A stretch of 64,000 bases of DNA from assembly GCA_032622095.1 (NCBI GenBank), contig CP136069.1, positions 83,474,958 through 83,538,957 of the forward strand, in the 5' to 3' direction. A model generated the notes under the pieces. The model saw only the letters and a list, made by a program, of their open reading frames with translations, made no database searches and had not been told where the DNA came from. How positions within the stretch are numbered: position 1 is the stretch's first letter; each line of letters opens with the position of its first letter. Positions 34,205-46,209 of this stretch are shown piece after piece. The translations under genes were made by a program, and so were the position numbers. This DNA comes from Siphonodentalium dalli. Taxonomy: Eukaryota > Mollusca > Scaphopoda > Gadilida > Siphonodentaliidae.

Positions 34205-34410
34205 GCCTCAAAATATGGTGCTGGACAATAACAGTATGAGGTCCCCCAGAGGACACAGCAGGATAGCATCACTAAATTCACCCTCTGGGGACCTCATTCT
34301 GCTTTCAAATCTTCTCTGGAAAGTTTCATTATTTGAGAAATGGATGTAGTGGGAGTGTGTGTTATTGGGGGATACGGCGCTGTGGTCGTTGGGGGCACAT
34401 TTAGAGAGAA
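34205..34410. mobile_element. Family D partial copy and half of the GTGTGTTATTGGGGGATA palindrome
   Basis: GTATGAGGTCCCCCAGAGGA and TTCACCCTCTGGGGACCTCA at 34232-34302. GTGTGTTATTGGGGGATACG at 34358 matches the left arm of 4083-4193. Confidence 0.65.
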
Positions 34411-34879
34411 CCATTTTATTATGGGCATAAAATCATCAAAAAGCTATATAAATATCAGAAATGAATGTACTGGCTGTGTGTGTTATATTTCTTATTTATT
34501 TTCACAAAATCTGCAGAGACTAGCCCACGCAGCACAACATTGAAGTCAGCCCAAATTAAGATTTCCAAGAACTTAGCAATGATAACATGATCGATATAAA
34601 TAACTGGCTTCAGATGCAAAATTTGGCTGAACTTTGAAAAGCATGCCCAATTATTCTGTTGACCACTTTTAGTGAATATGTCAGATTAGGTCAACAATTT
34701 GTGACTACGGTCTGTGTGTTATTTGGGTATGAAATGGTTGGCCCATATAGCACTTGACCAATCACCGAGCAGGATTTAGTGTAACATATGCGGGCTATGT
34801 AAATTTTTATCAAATTAATTTTTTAGTTTCTTTATCTTTAGATAGTGTCTTTCTTTTTTAGTTAAAATATTCTCTATAT

Positions 34880-35600
34880 CCCCAAATTGTAAGACGAAAC
34901 AATGCATTTGAGGTGCCCAATGAGTGCACATCACCATCTGGGAACTTAAACCTATGTCTAGGTCTCCCATGCAGATGAGGCCATGCAGAATGAGGTCCTC
35001 AGAGGATGAATTTGATGATGCTAGCCAACTGTGTCCAGCACCATATTTTTAGGACTGGACTCACAGCTATATTTATGGCACCATGTCCATTATCATAGGC
35101 TATCAGCAACAGAGGAAATATGGTCAAACTCTATCTCATAAACAAGCCTGGGTATAAGGTGCCTGTCATTTGCAGAATGATGTCCCCAGAGGGAGAATTT
35201 AGTGATGCTATCACGCATAGCAGGCTAGCATCACTAAATTCACCCTCTGGGGACATCATTCCGCTTAGGCCTCATCTTCTCTAGAAAGTTTCTTTATTAT
35301 CAAATTTCTATAGAAACTTCATCACATAGATCTATTTCTTCTTTAGTTTAGTTTCTCTATACTCCCAAATTGCCAGACGACACATTGCATAATCAAGGTT
35401 CCCAATGGGTGTACATCACAATATTCACCATTTGGGAACTTCAATCTACGTCTATGTCCCCCATAGCAGATGAGGCCTCATCAGAATGAGGTCCTCAGAG
35501 GGTGAATTTGGTGATGCTAGTCCGCTATTTGAGATAGCATCACTAAATTCACCCTCTGGGGACCTCATTTTGCAAATGACAGGCACACTAAACTCAGGCT
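34880..35600. mobile_element. Cluster of three family D elements
   Basis: Cores at 34985-35045, 35165-35275 and 35475-35585. Each has GCAGAATGAGGTCC-type and GGGGACCTCATT-type arms. The outer module CCCAAATTGCCAGACGACAC is present at 34880 and 35370. The segment at 35330-35600 is a close duplicate of 32960-33240. Confidence 0.75.
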
Positions 35601-35739
35601 TGCTGTCAGAAACATGAGGAAATATGGTCAAACTCTATCTCATAAAGACAAACTAACCAAATCATACATAAATTAATTGTCACACGTATTACGCTTCAAC
35701 AAAACACTCACACCAAGTTCAAAATATAAAAAATACAGG

Positions 35740-35949
35740 TACCGCAATGCCCTAAATAATCGACTCTTAACCACAGAGAATTATGGGTAATTCTTCAGGA
35801 TTTAGTCGGAAATATGGCTTGTATTCATCGGAAAACTCTCAGTTAGAGCATTCCGATGAATGGCAACAAGCCATATTTCCAACTAAATCCTGAAAAATTA
35901 CCCATAATTCTCTGTGTTTAAGGAGTCGATTATTTAGTGCATTACTGTA
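35740..35949. mobile_element. Family C palindromic MITE
   Basis: GCAATGCCCTAAATAATCGA ... TCGATTATTTAGTGCATTACTG with inner arms TCGGAAATATGGCTTGTATT and AACAAGCCATATTTCCAACT. Confidence 0.75.
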
Positions 35950-36029
35950 TTTATTCTTGGAATTCTCTACTAAAATGCCATAATCAATGAATGAGCAACT
36001 GTTATAGGGAATAACAAAATCTCAGTTTG

Positions 36030-36275
36030 TTAACCTTTCCACGACTGGATGATCCTAAAATTTTGCAAAAATCCTGTGCCAGTGCATTCTCTTATATATG
36101 CTAGTCACCCCTAGGCAGCCTCCCATATATAAGAGAATACATTGGCCTAACAATATTTACCTTGACCCTGTAAACCAGTGCATTCTCTTATATATCTAAA
36201 TCTCCCTATGGGAGACTCGCATATATGAGAATGCACTGACACAGGATCTTTAATGCTGCACCAGTCAAGAGTTAA
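36030..36275. mobile_element. Family A MITE, complete
   Basis: TTAA-CCTTTCCACGACTGGAT at the left and GCACCAGTCAAGAG-TTAA at the right, with two palindromic modules. Confidence 0.78.
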
Positions 36276-36419
36276 TTTCGAAAAAACTTTCACACGATAA
36301 AAATTTCACACGAAATAGTGTATTATATTTTCACACACAAAGGACATTCCAGTAATAGCTGGGTTAATTATGTGTTCCAAAGAGATAACCAATCTTCTCC
36401 AACTAATCACTTTTTTTAC

Positions 36420-36551
36420 ATTGACCTTGAAAGCAAGTGCATTCTCTTATACATGCGATGCTCCCAATGGGAGACTCACATATATAAGAGAAAGCACTGG
36501 CACAGGATCTTTAATGCTGCACCAGCACAACTCCCATCATGAAAGGGTTAA
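36420..36551. mobile_element. Family A MITE, right half
   Basis: TTGACCTTGAAAGCAAGTGC, one module, then GGATCTTTAATGCTGCACCA and CATCATGAAAGGG-TTAA. Confidence 0.75.
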
Positions 36552-36769
36552 CTGTATAAAAGTCAATGATTGGTACGGCAGTTACTTGATTCCCATTATT
36601 CATTTGTATGATTCTCAACTAATAATTCAATAAACATCCTTACTCTTATCTTATTTAAGCATCCCTACAAATGAAAGAATGGGAATTCATAAGGTCAGTC
36701 GTCAGTTTATGTTCTTTGAACATCCAAGAAAATGAAAAATAGATCATCCATGTATACAGGTCAGTCTCT

Positions 36770-37013
36770 TTAACCCTCTCATGACGGAAGATGCGCTGGT
36801 AAAGCTTTAAAGATTCTATGACAGTGCATTCTATTATATATGCGAGTCTCCCATTATAAAGCCTCGCATATAAAAGTGAATGCACTGGCTTACGGGATCA
36901 AGGTAAATATTGTTAGGCCAATGTATTATCTTAGGATGCCTCGCATATATAAGAGAATGCATTGGCTGAGTTTTCAAAAAAAATTAGGAAGCTCAAGTCA
37001 TGGAAGGGTGAAG
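36770..37013. mobile_element. Family A MITE, complete, opposite orientation
   Basis: TTAA-CCCTCTCATGACGGAAGA at the left and AGCTCAAGTCATGGAAGGGT at the right. The order of the internal blocks is reversed relative to 10138. Confidence 0.75.
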
Positions 37014-37260
37014 AACCCTTTCTTCACTAAATGGATTCTCTCATTTAGTTATAAAAGTATACATTGGAATGGTCTATTATTCATTTGGAGGGATGATCAG
37101 GAAATAAAATCAGACAATAGACAGACAAAAAGATAATATACTAGTGAGTGTAGAAGGTTTAATATTCTTTGGTGCAGAAATGTTCATATAATAAGTTCAA
37201 CGGTCATTTGTTGAACTTATTTTCTGAACATTTCCTGAGGGAACTACTCAGAAAAGTTTA
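37014..37260. mobile_element. Fragment of the AAATGGATTCTC / AATAAGTTCAAC repeat
   Basis: CTAAATGGATTCTCTCATTT and a hairpin AATAAGTTCAACGGTCATTT / TTGTTGAACTTATT. The same pieces occur at 50870-51065, 55540-55750 and 62290-62400. Confidence 0.55.
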
Positions 37261-37739
37261 TTTAGTGATGTGACACACATTCAAGACATTTACAAGATAA
37301 ATCACATTGTTCTGGGTATGTAGCTAAGGAAAATTGGCAGTTTTACGTAATTTCAGAATAGCATATTCCGGTCATCTATATTTATGATTTATCTAATAAT
37401 TGTTGTTTAATGTATAAACAATGTAAACATCTTTGTGAAATGAAATGAAAGATGTTATGTTGGCTATATGAAAAGATAAATTTTGCAGTTGAAATACTGA
37501 GTATTTCGTATAGAAAGGGTTAAAAAGCCGACAATAATCTTATTATATATACATCTCAAGAGTTCCTATCCACATCCTATTTCTAGGATGGGGCATTCCC
37601 CAAGAAGTAATAAATTGCTTCCAAATACGGAGTGCATGCCTGGTGTAGTAAATGTTTGTGAGAAGTTTGCAGTAGCAGTTATTGATGCAACAGGATGCTA
37701 ATGAATAATCTATACTGATAACACTCAATTTTGTTTGTT

Positions 37740-38295
37740 AGTTCATTTGTTTGTTTGTCTGCTTATAGGCGACCATCAGAGCTTAAAATTTGTATAATGG
37801 GGTAATTTGACCCGATGAGTGTGATAAGATAGGCCCCGCCCCGTTGACCTCAGAGGGGCACTAATAAATTTTTTTTATATATATTTTGGCTCTGGGCGAC
37901 CAAATGGCTCGACACTCAGAGATGAATTTTTTTACATATGGGTAAATTGACCCAGGGAATATTATTAGATAGGTCCTGTCTCACATGTCTTAAAAGGGCA
38001 CTAATAACTAATTTAATTAAAAATTAATTATATACCAGAAATAGTTGCAATCTGGCTGGTGAAAATTGGAACATGTGAGATAAATTGACCCATGGAGTGT
38101 CATCGGATAGGCACCTTTCACCTCTGACTTAAAGGGGGGCTAATAAATTGTATGAACAATAAAGAGCGGCCAAGAAGAAATGTGGGAAAATTGCTGCACA
38201 AAAGTAAAATGATGCGGGGAATGTCATGGGTTAGGTGTTATTGACCTCAAACGAGTTAAAGAGGCACAAATAATTAGCAATAAAGAGCATTTATT
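37740..38295. repeat. Degenerate tandem repeat, about four copies of 120-180 bp
   Basis: Copies share a pattern of TTGACCC(G/A)(T/G)GRG, AT(A/C)(A/G)GATAGG and RGGGGCACTAATAA. They have drifted strongly. Confidence 0.55.
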
Positions 38296-39050
38296 ATCAA
38301 CTTAAAAGATAGATGTAACTCTATATAGAGTCTCAGTCATGAAATAGGTGTTGTTTACCCCAGATGACTGTTAATTCCCAATAGTTATCAAGTGGCATTT
38401 GCAATTTGCATGTCACCAGCTTTTTAATTAAAGAGACTGGATTGCGCCTTACAATGAGCTGATTACATCACCAATCAATGAAATAGCACCCAGTCTGAGA
38501 CACGACCAATGGAATGAATGGAATTCATCAATACATAAATCAGATCTGAATCGCAATTCTAGACGTAAACTTTATAAGATTATTGTCGGGTTTTTAGAGA
38601 GACTATATACTGGTACTAGTATTCTCAGATCTGAACAAGAGAACACATTCAAAATTAAATGGGTTAACATGTAATCACATTAAACGATTACACACATGTT
38701 TTATAAACAAAAAAAGATAACAATTTAGATTCTACAAATTAAGTTCAATTGCTTCATAATCCCAGTTTTTCTAGAAAAATCCAACTCAACTATTCTTGAT
38801 AGACAGTTGTCGTTTTTCATCATAGGACACTATGTGTTCTTCACAGTAACAGTAACATAGTATTGTTGTCTTAATTTCGAAAAAATTAAAAGAAGATCAC
38901 AAGAGATCATCCTTAATTATCACAAACAATTGACTGAGCGCAATGTCTATCATATCACTGTCACATATACCAGTGCAAATCATACAATGTTTCCTCTGAC
39001 AAAAACGACAAAACTATCTGTCAGACAACTGAGTTGAGTTGTTTTGCGAG
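38296..39050. other. No feature recognised
   Basis: AT-rich intergenic sequence without supported ORFs. Confidence 0.45.
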
Positions 39051-39056
39051 AAAGAT

Positions 39057-39075
39057 GGGGGGGGGGGGGGGGGGG
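39057..39075 (+). repeat. Run of 19 G
   Basis: Uninterrupted poly-G preceded by GCGAGAAAGAT and followed by TGAGGAAAAC. Open frames across it are accidental. Confidence 0.9.
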
Positions 39076-39349
39076 TGAGGAAAACAATTCTGGAGACTAC
39101 GCGCAATTATTTTTTTCGCCCACTGGGTACCCACCACCCCCATATTTTTATTTTTTCAGATTCTGGGATAGGGACCCACTCCCTCCAAACTGCTTCAAAT
39201 CACTATTTTACTCAGTTTTCCTTATCTTTAATTGTTCTATGTTCCGTATCATGATTATAGAAGCATTCCTACTTTTTATTTACCAACAAGACTGTAAAGT
39301 TTCCAAACAATTCTCCAATAAATGTGGGCTGTATGGTGTGCTGATGGAT

Positions 39350-39560
39350 TGACATTTGAATTTTGGTGATGATCAGATGAGGGATAAGCTCTGTAGGGTG
39401 TGTTAAATGATTTAGTGATGCAAAGAATAAAATTCAAGATGGCTGCCGGTGGCCAAGTTTTTCATTGAAAATCATTCAAATTTGATAGCTCCCATCTAGA
39501 GGTGATCCTAGACCCATATACCAAATATTGAAAGCGGTCAAAGTTTGTTTTAACACCTTA
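39350..39560 (+). mobile_element. Fragment of the Helitron-like element
   Basis: AAATGATTTAGTGATGCAAAG, AATTCAAGATGGCTGCCGGT and TTGATAGCTCCCATCTAGAG match the 41449-42115 copy without either end. Confidence 0.65.
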
Positions 39561-39934
39561 GTTTTATTTTATTATGGTTTTTTGAATAGTCTATTATTAT
39601 TTGAAGAGTTTACATTTAACTATTTAAATCTGAGCCTTTGCATGTAAATGTGCATTGATAGATCCTTGATGAAAAAATTTAGCAAGCTGACCTTTTTTAT
39701 TACCCATTGGTGTCATCCCTCATTATTAACTGATGGTGAACTCAAACCCCCTACCAAGAGTTAGGTGCACACCTATTACATAATAGAAGCATTCTTAAAA
39801 ACTTTTGTCCCATTATTTTGAAGTAAAATGACTCCAGGAAAAATTGTGTAAGCCGGGCTGCTGAACCACCAATCCACCCCCGCCTGGTGTTCATGGCTTG
39901 TTTATTACAGAAGGTCAAACAGAATTACCTTTGC

Positions 39935-40387
39935 ATTATTCCCAAGCCGGCAAATAGCGTGTCTGTCATTTGCAGAATGAGGTCCCCAGAGGGTGAATTT
40001 ACTGATGCTATCCCACATAGCGGGCTAGCATCACCAAATTCACCTCTGGTGACCTCATTCTGCTTAGGCCTCATCTTCTGGGAAGTATATATAGTATCAA
40101 ATTAACATAGTTACATTTCCCTTCTAGGAAGTTTCTATATCCCCTAATTTGCAGAAGATAAAATTCATAATTGAGGTGCCCAATGGGTGAACATCACCAA
40201 CTTCAACTGGGGAAAGTCAATCTGATCCTAGGTCTGCCATAGCAGTTGAGGGCCTTAGCAGAATGAGGTTCCCAGAGGGTGAATTTAGTGATGCTATCCC
40301 GCATAGCGGGATAGCGTCACTAAATTCACCCTCTGGGGACCTCATTCTGCAAATGACAGACACGCTATTTGCAGGCTTGATTATTCC
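39935..40387. mobile_element. Family D MITE, complete, 8-bp target duplication
   Basis: The element at about 39943-40380 runs from CAAGCCGGCAAATAGCGTGT to ACACGCTATTTGCAGGCTTG with ATTATTCC on both sides. Two cores and two copies of the outer module lie in mirror order. It sits 37 bp downstream of the NKAIN polyadenylation signal. Confidence 0.85.
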
Positions 40388-40416
40388 CCTTATGTAAAGG
40401 ACTGGTTCATATGAAA

Positions 40417-40422
40417 TTTATT
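40417..40422 (-). terminator. Candidate NKAIN polyadenylation signal AATAAA
   Basis: The hexamer on the - strand lies about 105 bp after the stop codon at 40527, before the family D element. Confidence 0.5.
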
Positions 40423-40526
40423 TTGAACAATGAACATGAATAGCACTCGTCATTCAATTCTGCATGCATTCAAACAGCTGATCTCGAACAAACAGCACAG
40501 TCAAACACTATAATTATACAGTATAC

Positions 40527-41029
40527 CTATACATCATTGTATCTGTAGTTAAGATGTGAAGACTGTGACTCAAAAGTCCCAGTAGATGGCGCTATGTGAA
40601 CCCACGGTAATTCCTGACGCCGCTCATAGTCATTATTGCGAGCATTATTAGACTTTGTTTTGTGAGAACGTGTGGATTTGGAAGATTTGTTGCTTGCTTT
40701 GCTACGTGTACTCCTCGCACTCCGCGTGCTCTGCCGGGCTGTAGCACCACGACTAGAGCTCCTTGGCTTCTCGTCGTAGCCATAGTCATCACTGAATGGT
40801 GGCATAGTCTGATTTATGGCACAGTCGTAGCTTGGTGGTCCCTCCAGAGAAATGGGACTGTTAGAAGGGGGGTAATCCGTGAAAGAAGGGTTATCGTGGT
40901 AACGATTATTGTTTTTAGCGTTCCGTCGAATGCTTGCAGTGTTCGTGCTGTGATTCATATGGTTAATTGGTAATGGTGAAGGAGCAGTCTCCATTTTCAC
41001 AAATTCAAGAACTTCATTGGCTGGTGTCG
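40527..41029 (-). CDS. NKAIN: NKAIN terminal exon B: long PPxY- and Ser/Arg-rich cytoplasmic tail
   Basis: The acceptor CCTACTTTCAG precedes 41029. The exon begins with two bases that complete the split codon left by exon 5 (T plus CG gives Ser), then runs open for 166 codons to the stop at 40527. The tail starts TPANEVLEFVKMETAPSP and holds a Pro-rich part with GPPSYDCA, a PPxY motif that WW domains such as those of NEDD4-type ligases bind. An acidic patch (DDYGYDEK) is followed by a basic Ser/Arg/Lys region (STRSARSTRSKASNKSSKS) and ends YRYNDV. Vertebrate NKAIN tails are much shorter, so this is a lineage-specific extension. Joining by phase is strong evidence. Function of the tail is unknown. 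If the exon at 48758-48845 is spliced in first, this exon would be read in another frame and stop after five residues. Confidence 0.82.
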
Positions 41030-41448
41030 CTGAAAGTAGGAAAAAAATTAATTTAACTTTTTTTTACCCGATTTATTTATACAAAACATGCGAAGTGATT
41101 AAGAAAAACTATCAGTACAAAAAAAAGTGGAATTTGTTGAGATTAATTAAATATGCCATACGGTTTGCAAACCTCAAAGTTACAACATTATAGATTAAAC
41201 ACAATTCAGTATTATACATGGCTCATGTCATAAAAATATTTTAAATATATGCTGCACACAATCATTGTTGGACTAACGGTTATCTGGCAGATGTTTTAAT
41301 GAATATCTAACTTTCCTGTAACATTGAAATAAATTTATATAAAGATTGATATGAACAAAAAATTATTAAATGAATGGGAAAACCCATCCAGATATAAGAG
41401 ATCCCGGGCTTATATCAAAAGCAAGCTAAATTAATATAAAAATGAAAG

Positions 41449-42115
41449 TGTCAATGACACTGTAGCTCAACTTGGGAAGGAATTTATTTTTTGCTAAGCA
41501 ATGAATAGAATGATAAAGAAGAAGGAAAGCCAAAAAGTTACAGTAAAGGTCTGGTATTGTGTAGATGAAATTATTTTCATTTCAAACATTTCACCAATAA
41601 ATGTGGGGTGCAGATGGATTCAAATTTGAAATCCAAGATGACTGCTGTTTTTAAAAAAAAATTGGTGACAATTGGAAGAGGGATGTGGTCTGTAGGGTGT
41701 GCCAAAGGATTTAGTCATGCAAAGAGTAAAATCCAAGATGGCTGCCGATGGCCATGTTTTTCATAGAAAATCGCTCAAATTTGATAGCTCCCATCTAGAG
41801 GTGATCCTAGACATGCCTGTAAATTTTCAAAACATTTCTCCAATAAATACGGGCTGCAGGGTGTGCCGATGGATACAAATTTGAAATACAAAATAGCTGC
41901 TGGCGGCCATTTTTTAAAACAAATTTCGGAAAAAATTGATGGCTCCCATCTGGAGGTCACCCCGAAGATCTTAATGAAGTTTGATGATGATCGGATGAGG
42001 AATGTGGCCTGTAGGTTGAGCCAAAGGAAATTGTTGATGGGCAGACACAAGGATGCATGGATGACAGACACCAACCCATGGCAATAGCTCAAACTTTACA
42101 AAGTAAAGTTGAGCT
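41449..42115 (+). mobile_element. Helitron-like element, complete short copy, in NKAIN intron
   Basis: The left end ATGAAAGTGTCAATGACACT and TAGCTCAACTTGGG, and the right end CAAACTTTACAAAGTAAAGT with TGAGCTA, match the 24071 element. The interior has only about three degenerate monomers (AAGATGGCTGCCGATGGCC, TAGCTGCTGGCGGCCAT). It is the short form against which the expanded array can be compared. Confidence 0.75.
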
Positions 42116-42247
42116 AATAAGTACATGTAGTATATTCTGCAAAATAATACTAACAACCTGGCATAAAAAACAAGAAAATGTATTGATTGTCATTCCTGAA
42201 AATAAGGCACAATTTAAGAGGACAGATGTCTCCCACAAATAATCAAC

Positions 42248-42463
42248 TACAGTAATGCTCTAAATAATCGACCCCTTAACCACAGCATAATTATGGATAA
42301 CTTTTCAGGATTTAGTCGGAAATATGGCTTGTTACCATTCATCGGAAAGCGTTCGTGGAAAGCTTTCCGATGAATGGCAATAAGCCATATTTCCGACTAA
42401 ATCCTGAAAGTTACCCATAATTCTGCTGTGGTTAAGGGGTCGATTATTTAGGGCATTACTGTA
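42248..42463. mobile_element. Family C palindromic MITE
   Basis: TA-CAGTAATGCTCTAAATAATC at the left and GATTATTTAGGGCATTACTG-TA at the right, with long inner arms. Confidence 0.8.
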
Positions 42464-42497
42464 TTTGTTTACCCAAGCTTCAATGCAATCATTTGCC

Positions 42498-42731
42498 TTA
42501 ACCCTTCCATGACTGGAGCTTCCTGAAATTTGCGAAAACCCTGTGCCAATGCATTGTCTTATATATGCGAGTTTCCCATATGGAGCCTCGCATATAAGAA
42601 AATACATTGGCCTAACAATATTTACCTTATATATGCGAGTCTCCCAAAGTGAGCCAAGGCATATATAAGAGAATGCACTGGCACACGATCATTAATGTTG
42701 CCCCAGCGCAGCTCCCGTCATGAAAGGGTTA
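42498..42731. mobile_element. Family A MITE
   Basis: TTAA-CCCTTCCATGAC at the left and CGTCATGAAAGGG-TTAC at the right (last target base changed), with two palindromic modules. Confidence 0.78.
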
Positions 42732-43512
42732 CGGCCACAGAAGAGTCCAGTATTTGCGGAACTTTGTAAAAAAAAGAATTTGGAGTTTTAAATAATTATT
42801 CTGACATAAAACTATTGGAATACAAGCTGAATTCATTCATGTTGACAACGATGCCAATTCCCTAAAATTAGCCCTAAAATAGTGTCAATGGCCACACAGT
42901 TGGAATTTTGTAGGGATGTGGTCTCCAATTTTCTGTGTTTGAGAAGTTTTCAATTTGCGAATCCGCTGCATAGCTGCCGCTTTTGCAGTATAGTGCCACA
43001 ACCCTTCATAATTATATTTAGACAAGATTGCCATAAATACCGATAGTTTCGTAATCTTCGTAACTGTGTGTCCAATTTTTTTTTTTATATCTGAAGGTGA
43101 TATTATTATATATAAATACAAAATTCATGTGCATTATGTAACCCCAAGACAGTTCACATTGGCTGCTGACGGCATAATCACTCATATTTGCATCAAATTG
43201 AATTCAAACTTTTAACTACCATACTGGATGATAAGAAAGGTAATTCAAAGTAAATTGTGTTACCATATTTCCAGAAGGGTGTAGAATAAATACAGAATAC
43301 ATGCATCAGAAAAGATGAACTATTATCAAACTCATTGTGAATGGCATTATTAAAGTCACATATCATTCAAACTTTCTTGTGAAATATATATCCCTTTGGG
43401 CATTTTCAATTTGTTCAATAAAAGCTTCTTGCTTCAGATACACAGTTTGTCTATACAGTATGTACGTGTAGCTTAAAATACAATAAACTACCAGGTGTTG
43501 TTTGAAATTTGA
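42732..43512 (-). other. NKAIN intron sequence, little recognised
   Basis: Around 43270-43440 there is a region related to 8015-8240 (GGGTGTAGAATAAATACAGA, AAACTCATTGTGAATGGC). The rest is AT-rich. Confidence 0.45.
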
Positions 43513-43873
43513 TTAACCCTTTACCCAACAGAAGGGCCCTGTGCCAATGCATTCTCTTATATATGCGAGTCGACAATAGGTCGCCTCGCATATATAAGAG
43601 AATGCATTGGCTTAACACATTAAAAATTATAAAATTGTTAAAGAATGTAAGGCCAATGCATTCTCTTATATATGCTAGGCGACCTATGGTCGACTCGCAT
43701 ATATAAGAGAATGCATTGGCACAGGGCATAACTGTAACTATCACAATGTGGTCAAGGAGCCGGTTCCAATGATATCCATATTTGTATGGTTCTATTGAGA
43801 CAGACCGAAGATATTTTAGGCTGTTGAAGCTTTATTTGGGCGGTTTTGGCCGGTTTGTTGGGTAAAGGGTTAA
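43513..43873 (+). mobile_element. Family B MITE, TTAA target
   Basis: TTAA-CCCTTTACCCAACA and TGTTGGGTAAAGGG-TTAA. It is shorter than the 30645 copy because the spacer between modules lacks the GAAAAAATGGTAAAAAGTG stretch. Confidence 0.88.
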
Positions 43874-43964
43874 ATTGTAAGTTTTCTGGCAAGAAGAGAC
43901 CACAATTCATTTTACTAAAAATGTCCCAAACTCTAATTTATAGCAGAAAAACTCCATTATTATG

Positions 43965-44395
43965 TTAAAGGTACTCAATCCGATTCGACGGTCCTCATAT
44001 AATCAGCTTCCAACAACAACATTTTTAGAAATGCCGCTTCAGTTATCAGAATCGATTAATTGCCCAAAAATATTGCTAACCACTGTCAACTATAGTATAA
44101 AATTGCCCGAAACGTGTCATTTATCAACATGTTGTTCGATGAAATTTGGCCTTGTTATCAACAGAAAGCCTCTTGATTTTAGAGTTATCCATCTTCATCC
44201 GAAATTTGGAACGAGACCATCGGCTCTGTCGACTGTTTACTGGGCCATTAATAATTCTCGATGGTGAAAAATAATAGATTTCAATAATCGATATCTAATA
44301 GGTATCTGATAGGTGGGTTACTCGACTCGAATCAAATATTTTTTTTACACCAAATCAAAATAAATAGTAAGTGAGGGGCGCTTAATCGGATTATT
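43965..44395. mobile_element. Family E element
   Basis: TTAA-AGGTACTCAATCCGATTC at the left. The right end GCTTAATCGGATTATTCATC is degenerate. The interior is shared with 9640-10067. Confidence 0.7.
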
Positions 44396-46209
44396 CATCT
44401 CTATTAAACTAATTCATATAAAAAAAAAGAAGCAAACACTTCAAATAATGACAAAGTAGAGTAAATGAAATTAAAACGGTCCAACAAAAGCTCAACAAAA
44501 CAGAGAAGAATGTCATTCGTAGTGGATTAAAAGTGACAAGATTTTATTTCAGAATGTTGAAAAGCAGGTCTCAATTCTAAGAAAGATAACATTTAGTAGT
44601 TGTTTGTCAAGTTAATTGACACATGCTGAGCACTTTTGTGAAAACTAGTTCATAAAAAAGTTAATTAGAAGAAATCGTAGTAATTAAAGTGATGTTAAAC
44701 ACTCCGGTAGGGTGATCCAATACAAATGGAGAATAATCTTGCTCAAAGTTGTTCTTTTTACGAATATTAATACAAATTGCCAACACACACTGTCATTCTG
44801 ATATATATTCATTAAATGCACTGAGTGTGGATGGTGAATTAATTTGTATTTGTTTGTCGCCGATTGTTGCGTCCCGAATCCAGATGTAAATATTTACAAT
44901 TGAGCAGTTTTGACAATGTTTTCTATTGAGTGGTATGGTCGATTTCTTTGAAATTTTCAGCGATCTTTGTAGAATGCTAGGCCTGAATACTGAAGTATCA
45001 GTTTCACGAATTCGAACAAGTCCATAATATGTCTTTAAAGTGGTGGAATCACTCTGCTTAGATGTTAAAATTAATAGTCTTGCTAAATATGTAACGGTTA
45101 ATTTTCACGAACCGTAATCCATTAATAATTGACGCAACATCTGTCAGTTTAAAATTTTTACAATGACACTCAGCGACAATGACAAACATTGACGAAAGTA
45201 TGCCTATCAATGATTAATGTTTCTACTGTCCACTTAGATCCACTTTTTTTCCCGTAAATGTTACTGCCAATTCCACTGTAATAGGTGAATTTAACGATCT
45301 TCAATTTTAACGATTCCTGTAATAGGTGAATTTGACGATCTTCGATTTTAACAATCTTTGTCATCATTCTGCAGTGCATTGGGTAAAATCCTGCTAATAG
45401 TGTGTATGTCATTTGCAGAATGAGGTCCCCAGAGGGTGAATTTCGTGATGCTATCCCGCACAGCAGGCTAGCATCACTAAATTCCCCTCTAGGAACCTCA
45501 TTCTAGTCCAGCAGCCAAATCGGTATTTTTTGCTAATGCGTGTTTTCGGATATAAAGTTTTTTATTCTTTATGGATTCCGGTCATTTTGGGTAATATCTG
45601 CGGAATTCACCGGCGGACCCACCAGCAGCCCTGAAGATATTTGAGAAATTTGCGTCAAATTAAAAAAATGATGTCGTTGCCACAAGGAGACTGGTTCTAC
45701 TGGGAAAGAACCGGAAAAATATAGCTCTTGCACAATAATATATGTTTTTAAAATCTCATTAGCGATCTCATTGTGTTATTTTGTCCGAATTTGTGATGAT
45801 TGTCTCAAAGAAGGCTGTCAAGATGATGGATTGAAATCGTGAATATCTTAGTTTTGACATAATTACGAACAAAAGCCTTCAGTAGCGGTAGAAATGAATT
45901 CCTAATGGCCAGAAATTAGTATTTGTCAAAATGTGGTTCAGTCCAGCAACAATATAGCCGTCGAATGGGAACATGGATTAAATAGGATGAAGAACATATG
46001 GTGACCGATAATTTTAGAGTTTGATATCATGGCAAGTATTGGTCATACGCGACACTACAGTGGACAGAAAGATAACTTTTAAACTATTGGTTCATTCTGT
46101 CATAATTAAGCCATAAAAACCTTATTCAGGCGTATCTAAAATGCTGAATCATCTGATGATCAGCACTTTACATACTAAAATGCTGATCAGCAGATTTCCC
46201 GACCTCACT
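44396..46209 (-). other. NKAIN intron, mostly unannotated
   Basis: A two-copy direct repeat of about 43 bp (CTGTAATAGGTGAATTT with ACGATCTTC) lies at 45275-45355. A family D copy (CATTTGCAGAATGAGGTCCC ... AGGAACCTCATTCTAG) lies at 45405-45510. Nothing else is recognised. Confidence 0.5.

Noticed and set aside
40592-40973. Frames overlapping the NKAIN terminal exon in other phases and on the + strand
   Set aside because: Shadows of the Ser/Arg-rich coding frame. Only the 157-codon frame joins exon 5 in phase.
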